From Lentisphaeria bacterium (GTDB taxonomy: Bacteria > Verrucomicrobiota > Lentisphaeria > Victivallales > Victivallaceae): a DNA stretch of 64,000 nt. Shown here one piece after another: positions 36,702-43,128 of this stretch. A program made the translations under genes and the position numbers. A model generated the notes under the pieces. That model saw only the letters and a list, made by a program, of their open reading frames with translations, did not search any database and was not told the DNA's origin. The DNA is taken from the NCBI GenBank assembly GCA_017450705.1, contig JAFSTC010000053.1, positions 30,517 to 94,516 of the forward strand, in the 5' to 3' direction. Each line of letters starts with the position of its first letter. The first letter of the stretch is position 1.

Positions 36702-37169
36702 ATGAAAATCCATTCCGTCATTTTCGCCGTCATTTTGATCTTTTCCGTCACTTCCGCCTTCGCCGCGCCTCGGGAGTTCGCTTTTTCGACGGCGCCCGGC
36801 ACGGACGGCCTCTGCAGCGCCTGGGCCAAAGGCCGCTACGCCGTCGACCCCCAGGGCATCCGCCTCGATAAAAACAAATACTGCTACAACGCCAGCGTCA
36901 TCCCCCTCCGCGGCGTGAAAAATGTCCGGATCTCCTTCAAATATCAGGGCACCGGCACCGAGTGCGGCCTCTTCATCTACTCCGGCACCGGTCTCCGCGG
37001 CCGCGATCTCCATTACCTCCCCAACACGAAGAAACTGCGCGAATTCACCGGCGACTTCCCCATCCCCGACGTCGTCGACAAAAAACGCCCCACCGGAATC
37101 CGCATCGTCTTCCGCACCACCGGCAACGCCCTCATCTCCGACGTCAAACTCCTCCTCCCCGAAAAATAA
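36702..37169 (+). CDS. small secreted beta-sandwich protein of unknown function
   Basis: The protein has 155 residues with a signal peptide (MKIHSVIFAVILIFSVTSAFAA). The body is beta-rich: ASVIPLRGVKNVRISFKYQGTG and GIRIVFRTTGNALISDVKLLLPE look like a carbohydrate-binding jelly roll, but no family is assigned. AAGGAG lies 11 bp upstream. It is the last gene of the operon; repeat copy A begins 18 bp after its stop. Confidence 0.7.
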   Translation: MKIHSVIFAVILIFSVTSAFAAPREFAFSTAPGTDGLCSAWAKGRYAVDPQGIRLDKNKYCYNASVIPLRGVKNVRISFKYQGTGTECGLFIYSGTGLRGRDLHYLPNTKKLREFTGDFPIPDVVDKKRPTGIRIVFRTTGNALISDVKLLLPEK

Positions 37170-37187
37170 TTCCCCTCTTTTGCTTTT

Positions 37188-37415
37188 GATAAGGGAGGAT
37201 GCGGTTCCGGGGGAGGGGGAAAACTTCTTTTCCACGTGAAAAGCCGAACGTCGGCTCCGGTATAACTGCGGCCAGCCCTTCGGGGGGCCGCAGGGGGAAA
37301 GAGCCCGCATGTCGCCCGGCGCGTCCCCGAAGGGCAACGCGCCGTTATCCGCCAGCGGGTGCCACCCGCCCCTCCCCCGGGCCCCCTCTCTTTTCAAAAA
37401 AAGCGGAATATTTTG
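37188..37415 (+). repeat. dispersed palindromic repeat, copy A (long form)
   Basis: It starts with GATAAGGGAGG, goes on with GGTTCCGGGGGAGGGGGAAAA and CTTCTTTTC, and ends with CTTTTCAAAAAAAGCGGAATATTTTG. Between the arms lies a roughly 130-bp GC-rich insert with its own stems (GCCGAACGTCGGC, GCGGCC/GGCCGC, GGCGCG/CGCGCC, GGGTGCCACCC). The 317-bp gap between genes (37170-37486) consists almost only of this repeat. Copy C has the same internal module. Confidence 0.85.
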
Positions 37416-37486
37416 GGGATGGGTTTGACGTCGCCGATGAGCAGAAATCGGGGCTTTGAGGGCCGGTTCTCCGTACCCGTCCGTAC

Positions 37487-38824
37487 TTACTGTTCCCGGC
37501 GGAAACAGGCGTAACCCGCGCCGTCGGAGAGGTCGGAGGGCAGGATCAGCTCCTGCGAGACCCGGCGGAAACCGGGGTGACGGGCGAGAAATTCATCGGC
37601 GAGTTGTGCGTTCTCCTCGGGCTCGATGCTGCACGTGCTTGCGACCAGCTGGCCGCCGGGGGCGGTCAGCCGGGCGGCGTGATTTAAGAGTTCCCGCTGC
37701 AGCGTCCGGATCTCCCGCAGATCCTTCTCCGAAAAACGCCACAGCGCGTCGGGCCTGCGGCGGAACACCCCCGTGTTGGAACAGGGCAGATCCGCCATGA
37801 CAAGATCGAAGGCCCCCTTGAGCATCTTCGGGTCCCCCGTCAGCACCCGGTGGGGCAAATGACGGCAGGCGAAATTCCGTTTTGTGAGCTCCTGACGGGC
37901 TTCGGAACGATCGAAAGCCGTCAATTTTCCGTCATCCGTCAAATTTTCCGACATCATGAGAGACTTCCCTCCGGGCGCGGCGCAGAGGTCGAGGACCGTC
38001 TTCACGCAAGCGTAATCCGGCGCGGCGGGCGCATGGGCCGCCGCGGGGTCCTGGATGTAGACGCGCCCCTCCGCCAGCGCCCGGGAGCCGAGCACCTCCC
38101 CCGGCTCTCCCGTCCGGAAAGTGAAAGGCCCCACGTTGCACAGGAATTCCGACGCGAAGTCCAGCTCCCCCGCATTTTTCTCCACCCGGAACGTGAAGGG
38201 CGGCTCGGAGAGGAACAGCGCCGTCAGCCGTTTCAGTTCCTCCGGCGAAAACCGCTTGCGCCACCGGGCGAAGACCGCGGGCGGCAGAATTATTGACGGC
38301 TCCTCCGAAAACGGAACGTTCTCCCGGAGATACCGCCGGAGCACCGCATTGAAGAATTTATCCGCGTGAAACCCTTTCGCCAGCTCCACCGCAATGGAGA
38401 CCGCCGACTCCGGCGCGACGGCGCTTTGAAACCGCGTCTGCGTCATGGCCGCCAGCAGCAGCGGCCGGATCTTCGCCCCGGGCGCTCGCGTCACCAGTCG
38501 GGCAAGCTCCCGCTCGATGGCCCCCCGCCGACGGCAGAAAGTCAAAAGAAGATGCCCCACCGTCCTGCGGTACGCCTGCGGCGCATGGAGATCGAGAAAG
38601 TCGTCCAGCGTGCACCGCCCGCTCTCCATGAGCCGTATCCCCTCCTCCGCCGCCGCGAGGATCTTCTCCCCGGCAGAGTTCTGCAAATGCGACGTTTCCG
38701 ATAAGGGAAGGGAATTCCGGGAGGAAGGGGAAGAACTTCTTTTCGCGTGAAAAGAAGTTTTCCCCTTCCCCCCGGGCCCCCTATCCCTTTTCAAGAAAAG
38801 CGGAGTATTTTCAGACGTCTTCAT
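37487..38824 (-). CDS. rsmB: 16S rRNA m5C967 methyltransferase-like (RsmB/NOP family) with repeat-encoded N-terminal extension
   Basis: The protein has 445 residues. A NusB-like helical domain (about 55-190) precedes a SAM-dependent methyltransferase with VLDLCAAPGGKSL, MADLPCSNTGVFRRRPDALWR (catalytic Cys) and STCSIEPEEN. It methylates cytosine in 16S rRNA. The start ATG 38824 overlaps the stop of the membrane-protein gene (ATGA), so it is coupled. Residues 5-42 are encoded by palindromic repeat copy B and do not look like the family. An in-frame TTG at 38686 after the repeat is a possible alternative start. Confidence 0.88.
   Translation of the reverse strand: MKTSENTPLFLKRDRGPGGKGKTSFHAKRSSSPSSRNSLPLSETSHLQNSAGEKILAAAEEGIRLMESGRCTLDDFLDLHAPQAYRRTVGHLLLTFCRRRGAIERELARLVTRAPGAKIRPLLLAAMTQTRFQSAVAPESAVSIAVELAKGFHADKFFNAVLRRYLRENVPFSEEPSIILPPAVFARWRKRFSPEELKRLTALFLSEPPFTFRVEKNAGELDFASEFLCNVGPFTFRTGEPGEVLGSRALAEGRVYIQDPAAAHAPAAPDYACVKTVLDLCAAPGGKSLMMSENLTDDGKLTAFDRSEARQELTKRNFACRHLPHRVLTGDPKMLKGAFDLVMADLPCSNTGVFRRRPDALWRFSEKDLREIRTLQRELLNHAARLTAPGGQLVASTCSIEPEENAQLADEFLARHPGFRRVSQELILPSDLSDGAGYACFRREQ
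38700..38812 (+). repeat. dispersed palindromic repeat, copy B (short form, inside rsmB)
   Basis: It starts GATAAGGG, has the palindrome AAGAACTTCTTTTCGCG / GTGAAAAGAAGTTTTCC, and ends TTTTCAAGAAAAGCGGAGTATTTT. It lies within the 5' part of rsmB and reads in frame on the minus strand without a stop. Confidence 0.9.
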
Positions 38825-40638
38825 TTATCGGCCTTTATATAAAATACACGGACGTCGTCACTTTTTGAAGGCCCGCCGTCAAGTCGGTGCAAACCGCCGT
38901 CATTTTTGCGGTTTCTGCCCGCGCTCCACACGGCGACGCCCTCCTTTTGACGGAGGACGGTCGGCTCGAGCTGTTTTTTCGCGCCGTTCCAGACCGTCTC
39001 GGGAACGGGGATCAGGCCCTTGCGGTAGAACATGGGTTTCCCCGTGAAGGGGTCTGTGGGAGGCTCCTTAAGCGCATCGGGATAACGCCCCGTGCGCCGC
39101 TTTTCCAGCACCGCACCGATCAGCGCCGCCGCGGCCCGATAGCGCGCGGAAAGGCCGTCGAGACGGCTCTGATACCCCTCCCCGTAGGGGTAAAGCATCT
39201 TGGACAGGAACCCCTTGCGATAGTCCGGTTTCTTCATGTCGCCGCATTTTTTGACATCGAAATAGCTCAGCAATATGTTCCTGTCATCGGCGGCGAACCG
39301 CCACGCCTGCGGGAAAAGGAAACGCAGACCGTAGAGGCCGCGGAAAAAGAGGGTGCAGGCATCGTCCATGGAAACGGCTTCCGCGTAAAGCGTCTCGAAA
39401 TTGACGCGGGCCAGATTCCGGTCGTGATCGAGGAGGTCCTTTTGCCACGATCTCAAAACTTCATCCGGCACGGGCGCATTGCCCGCAAGCCAAACCATGG
39501 CGTCGGCACGAAAGAACTCCGTCGCCGTCATGACAAGGGCGAATATGAGCCACGCGGGCCGGGCCCCGAGATAATCCGAGGTGTTTTTCATCCGCGCCAG
39601 CGCGGCGTACGCCGCGGCGGGATTTTTGTCTTCCGCGGCGAAACGGATCCGCCACTGCTCCGCCCGGCAGAAATCGCGGCAGCTGTACAATTCCGGAAGT
39701 TTGATCTCCAGGAGACCGCCCGGAACGAACCGCTTCGTGCCGTCGGCGGGCAGGGGAGCATCGAACAGTTTTTCCCGCTCGGAGAGAGGCCGGCCGTTTT
39801 CGTAAAACTTCCGGTACTTGCGCAGAAAGTCAGGCGAAAAAGTCCCTGTGAAAGCCCCGGACTCGGCATGAAGGTAAAAATCGATATCTTTCCATTCCTC
39901 ATGGATCTTGTACGTCAGTTTTTCCACCCTTTTCCAGAAGCCGTCATCCCTTTTCCGTCCGGCAAAATACACTTCCTCCAGCCCCGCCGCCGAGAGGGGA
40001 CGGCCGAAACGCGCCTCGAGTCTCTTCACGGTGTTTTCCGTCCGCCGGTGCGCGGCCAGCGCGCTTCCGAGAAAGAAGACGTACGAAAGCGCGAGGAGGA
40101 CGAGAAGGATCTTCGTCGGAAGATTGAAAACTTTTTCAAAGGGCATCCGCGCACCGAGAGCGCAGAACCGGGCGGTCAGCAGATAGGAACCGGCCAGCAG
40201 CAAAATCCCCGCGACGGCGAAAACAAGCGGTCCCGTCGCATCGACGATCCGGGCGCAGAAAAAATCAGTCTCGCCCGACCAGAACGTATATTTGACACAT
40301 CCGCCAAAAAGATATTGCCAGCGGCGGCCGACAAATCCCAAAGTCAGGACAAAACAGCCGATCGCGGCGAGAAGGGTGAGGATGCGGGCGGCGGCGAGAA
40401 GCCAATGGCGGCGGTATGCCGCAGCTCCGGACAAAAGAAAGCTGACCTCGAGGATCAGCGCGTACAGGAGCAGAGAAAAGCAAACCTTGACAACTCCGAG
40501 GAAGACAGGGCCGTGGAAGAGATAAGCTCCGGCCGCTCCCGGCAGGATCCAGAGGGCCGCGAACAGCAGCGTCCAGCCCGTCACCACCCCCGGTGCCGGC
40601 GTTTCGACGAAAAACAGTTTTTTCAAAAACGCTTTCAT
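38821..40638 (-). CDS. multi-pass membrane protein of unknown function with pseudopilin-like C-terminal motif
   Basis: The protein has 605 residues. Five hydrophobic segments lie in the first 200 residues (for example LLFAALWILPGAAGAYL, ILLVLLALSYVFFLGSALAA). The rest is a soluble helical region, probably outside the cytoplasm. Near the end RTGRYPDALKEPPTDPFTGKPMFYRKG and AVWSAGRN resemble the C-terminal strands of type II secretion pseudopilins in planctomycete/lentisphaeral proteins. Function is unknown. A promoter with upstream 10-bp repeats precedes it. Confidence 0.7.
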   Translation of the reverse strand: MKAFLKKLFFVETPAPGVVTGWTLLFAALWILPGAAGAYLFHGPVFLGVVKVCFSLLLYALILEVSFLLSGAAAYRRHWLLAAARILTLLAAIGCFVLTLGFVGRRWQYLFGGCVKYTFWSGETDFFCARIVDATGPLVFAVAGILLLAGSYLLTARFCALGARMPFEKVFNLPTKILLVLLALSYVFFLGSALAAHRRTENTVKRLEARFGRPLSAAGLEEVYFAGRKRDDGFWKRVEKLTYKIHEEWKDIDFYLHAESGAFTGTFSPDFLRKYRKFYENGRPLSEREKLFDAPLPADGTKRFVPGGLLEIKLPELYSCRDFCRAEQWRIRFAAEDKNPAAAYAALARMKNTSDYLGARPAWLIFALVMTATEFFRADAMVWLAGNAPVPDEVLRSWQKDLLDHDRNLARVNFETLYAEAVSMDDACTLFFRGLYGLRFLFPQAWRFAADDRNILLSYFDVKKCGDMKKPDYRKGFLSKMLYPYGEGYQSRLDGLSARYRAAAALIGAVLEKRRTGRYPDALKEPPTDPFTGKPMFYRKGLIPVPETVWNGAKKQLEPTVLRQKEGVAVWSAGRNRKNDGGLHRLDGGPSKSDDVRVFYIKADK

Positions 40639-40663
40639 ACCGACCTCCCTTTTTTCTGCTGCT

Positions 40664-40692
40664 CAGTTATCGCTCCGCAGTCACCGTGACAA
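40664..40692 (-). promoter_or_regulatory. promoter of the membrane-protein/rsmB unit
   Basis: Minus strand: TTGTCA (40687-40692), 17 bp spacer, TAACTG (40664-40669), followed by GGGAGG before the start codon. Confidence 0.5.
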
Positions 40693-40693
40693 G

Positions 40694-40727
40694 CGGACGT
40701 CTACGGACTTTTACGGACTTCTACGGA
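40694..40727 (-). promoter_or_regulatory. 10-bp tandem repeat upstream of the -35 box
   Basis: On the minus strand TCCGTAGAAG, TCCGTAAAAG, TCCGTAGACG and TCCG follow each other at exactly 10-bp period, ending 1 bp before the -35 box. The helical period and position fit an activator site. Confidence 0.6.
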
Positions 40728-40947
40728 GAAGGCCGAAACGGGAAAAACCTCCCCGCACCTGCGGGCGCCCCGCTCGCGTCCCGTGGGCAAAGTGTGCCGT
40801 CGAGACGTTCCTCGCCCGTCACCTGCCCTCGTGGGGAACAGGGCCTAACCAAAAAACAAACCCCATGTCGTATAATATCGCCGAAATCCGCAAAAGTCAA
40901 GCAAAATCCGCCGTCGTCCCGTAAAAAACCCGTCCGTTCACCAGATA

Positions 40948-41111
40948 GACGGGACTGCCAAAAGCCGCATCGATGAATTTTTGACGGATCGCAAAAAAGA
41001 CAGACGGGGTAATTTGAGGGTGCTGCCCGCAGCGGCAACACCCGGAAATGCCCCCCGACTGGACTTTTGCGAGACACAAAAAGGCGTGACGGGACTTTTG
41101 GCAGTCCCGTC
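40948..41111. mobile_element. MITE-like element or long hairpin bounded by 17-bp perfect inverted repeats
   Basis: GACGGGACTGCCAAAAG (40948-40964) is matched in reverse complement by CTTTTGGCAGTCCCGTC (41095-41111). Inner sequences (TTTTTG near both ends) extend the pairing imperfectly, and the centre holds a GGGTG...CACCC stem. Length 164 bp, no coding capacity. Target-site duplications were not seen, so it may also be an RNA gene. It ends about 80 bp before mntA. Confidence 0.55.
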
Positions 41112-41193
41112 GATATGGCCCTTTTCGCCGCAAGTCAACTTGAAAAATCATGATTCGGCGGTATATTGCATGGCAGGAGACCGGAGACGAAAA

Positions 41194-41487
41194 ATGTGTC
41201 GACTTGACAGATTGCATCAGCTGAAGACCGAGATCTATCGGATCGCAAGACAACACAACGCCCGAAAGGTGTACGTGTTCGGTTCCTGCGCCCGCAAGGA
41301 GGAGACGCAGGAGAGCGACGTCGATCTTCTCGCCGATTTCGATGACAGCGCATCTTTGTTCGATCAGGTCGCGCTGCGGCTGGCCCTCGAGGAGACCTTG
41401 AACTGCAAGGTCGATGTGATCCCCCTGTCTTCGCTGGCCGACCCCGTTTTCGGTCCGATGGCGAAAAAAGACATGGTGCTTTTATGA
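41194..41487 (+). CDS. mntA: MntA-type nucleotidyltransferase antitoxin
   Basis: The protein has 97 residues and is a minimal nucleotidyltransferase: GSCARKEETQESDVDLL is the GSxxR...SDxDLL active site. In known MntA-HepT pairs it AMPylates a tyrosine of the HEPN toxin and thereby neutralises it. GGAG lies 7 bp before ATG 41194. The hepT gene overlaps its end (ATGA). Confidence 0.9.
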   Translation: MCRLDRLHQLKTEIYRIARQHNARKVYVFGSCARKEETQESDVDLLADFDDSASLFDQVALRLALEETLNCKVDVIPLSSLADPVFGPMAKKDMVLL

Positions 41488-41816
41488 CCGATGACGATCT
41501 GCGTATCGACCATATCCTGAATGCCATCGGGAAAATCACCAACGCGACGGCGGGTACCCGGGAGGAATTTCTCGCTTCCGTTTTGAAACGGGATGCCGTC
41601 TCATACAATTTTCTGGTCATCGGAGAAGCCGCAAACCGAATTTCTGAGGCGACGCGCGCGGCCCACCCGGATATCCCCTGGAAGGTGATCATCGGGATGC
41701 GGAACGTGCTCATCCACGATTACGTCCAGACCGATTACAAACTGGTCTGGGAAACCGCCCGGAACGATTTGCCGAAACTCCGGGCGCAGCTTCTCGCGGC
41801 CAAGTCTTCCCGGTGA
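41484..41816 (+). CDS. hepT: HepT-type HEPN toxin (putative RNase)
   Basis: The protein has 110 residues and belongs to the DUF86/HEPN group. RNVLIHDY gives the RX4HXY motif (Arg73, His78, Tyr80); the Arg and His form the RNase site and the Tyr is the AMPylation target in known systems. It is coupled to mntA. The pair is flanked by the inverted-repeat element and by repeat copy C, which suggests a mobile or recently acquired island. Confidence 0.9.
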   Translation: MTDDDLRIDHILNAIGKITNATAGTREEFLASVLKRDAVSYNFLVIGEAANRISEATRAAHPDIPWKVIIGMRNVLIHDYVQTDYKLVWETARNDLPKLRAQLLAAKSSR

Positions 41817-41868
41817 TCCCGGTCCCCTGACAGCGGCCCGCGGGACTCGCCGACGCCCTGTCTCTCTT

Positions 41869-42094
41869 CAAAACACGCCGCTTTTTTTGAAAAAGGGTGA
41901 GGGTCCGGGAAAGGCGGGTGGCACCCGCGGGCGGGCAACGGCGCGTTGCCCTGGCGGGGACGCGCCGGACAGCATACAAACCCGCTCACCCTGCGGCCCC
42001 CCGAAGGGCAAGGCCGCAGCTATCCCGGAGCCGGCGTTCGGCTTTTTCTCGTGAAAAAAAGTTTTTCCCCTCTCCCGCGCTCCCATCACGCTTT
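41869..42094 (-). repeat. dispersed palindromic repeat, copy C (long form)
   Basis: This is copy A in reverse orientation. It shares the internal GC-rich module (CCGAACGCCGG, GCGGCC/GGCCGC, GGCGCG/CGCGCC, GGGTGCCACCC) and the TTTTTTTGAAAA end. The GATAAGGG start is diverged. It fills most of the 289-bp gap between hepT and hldD. Confidence 0.85.
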
Positions 42095-42105
42095 GTTTTC
42101 AGCGG

Positions 42106-43083
42106 CTATTCGTCGCCGAGGTATTTGCCGGGGAGGAGGTAATTTGTGATGTCGTCGCGGACGGCGTCTTCGAGGGAGGTGGGGGGGGTGGTCCAGCCGA
42201 GGGCGCGGAGTTTATCCATTTCGGCGCAGGTGTAGTACTGGTAGCGGTCGCGGAGGTGTTCGGGCATTTCGATGTACTCGATATCCACGGGTTTGCCCAA
42301 AGCGGAAAAGGCGGCGGAGGCGAGTTTCTTCCAGCTTTCGGCCTTGCCGCTGCCGATGTTGAAGAGACCGGAGGCGGAGCTGTTGAAGAGGAACCACATC
42401 ATCCGGACGGCGTCCTTGACGTAGAGGAAGTCGCGGAGCTGTTCGCCGTCGGCGTATTCCTTTTTGTAGGACTTGAAAAGTTTCATTTTTCCGCAGGAGG
42501 TGATCTGTTCGAAGCAGCGGAGCACGACGCTGCGCATCTCGCCCTTGTGGCGTTCGTTGGGACCGTAGACGTTGGAGAACTTGCACCCGACGAGCTGGTC
42601 CAGCCAGCCGCGGCGTTTGGCGTAGAGGTCGAACATCTGTTTGCTGTAGCCGTACATGTTCATGGGGCGGAGTTTCTCGATGGCGCTCTCGTCGTCCCTG
42701 TAGCCGCAGGAGCCGTCCCCGTAGGTGGCGCAGCTGGAGGCGTAGATCATGCGGATATAGTTGCGGACACAGAAGTCGGCGAGTTTGGCGGTATAGCGGA
42801 AATTGTTGGCGACGAGGTAGCTTGCGTCGCGCTCGGTGGTGGAACTGCAGGCGCCGAGGTGGAAGACGCCGTCGATCTTCTGGCCGGAGAAATAGTTGCG
42901 GTCCAGTTTTTCGAGGAAATCGTCCTTTTCCATGTAGTCGTCGTAGCGCAGGGGGGCGAGGTTCTTCCACTTGTCGGAGTTCCCCAGGTGGTCGACGACG
43001 AGGATGTCGTCGATGCCGTTGCGGTTGAGTTCCCAGACGACAGCGCTGCCGATGAGGCCGGATCCGCCGGTGACGATGAACAT
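42106..43083 (-). CDS. hldD: ADP-L-glycero-D-manno-heptose-6-epimerase
   Basis: The protein has 325 residues. GGSGLIGS binds NADP, FHLGACSSTTE and YGYSK (Tyr-x-x-x-Lys) are present, and GCKFSNVYGPNERHKGEMRS is typical of HldD. It makes the heptose used in the LPS inner core. ATG 43083 with GGGAG 8 bp upstream is preferred to the GTG at 43092. It follows lptD by 45 bp. Confidence 0.92.
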   Translation of the reverse strand: MFIVTGGSGLIGSAVVWELNRNGIDDILVVDHLGNSDKWKNLAPLRYDDYMEKDDFLEKLDRNYFSGQKIDGVFHLGACSSTTERDASYLVANNFRYTAKLADFCVRNYIRMIYASSCATYGDGSCGYRDDESAIEKLRPMNMYGYSKQMFDLYAKRRGWLDQLVGCKFSNVYGPNERHKGEMRSVVLRCFEQITSCGKMKLFKSYKKEYADGEQLRDFLYVKDAVRMMWFLFNSSASGLFNIGSGKAESWKKLASAAFSALGKPVDIEYIEMPEHLRDRYQYYTCAEMDKLRALGWTTPPTSLEDAVRDDITNYLLPGKYLGDE

Positions 43084-43128
43084 GTGATGCACTCCCTGAT
43101 TGATGTTATGCCGATGCGCGCGGCGGCG

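Larger units (their letters stand above)
40639..41193. other. 555-bp gene-free region with promoter, tandem repeat and long inverted repeat
   Basis: I see no convincing gene. The stretch holds, left to right, the promoter and 10-bp repeats of the membrane-protein gene and the 17-bp inverted repeat element before mntA. Short open frames here lack ribosome sites and protein-like composition. Confidence 0.7.
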
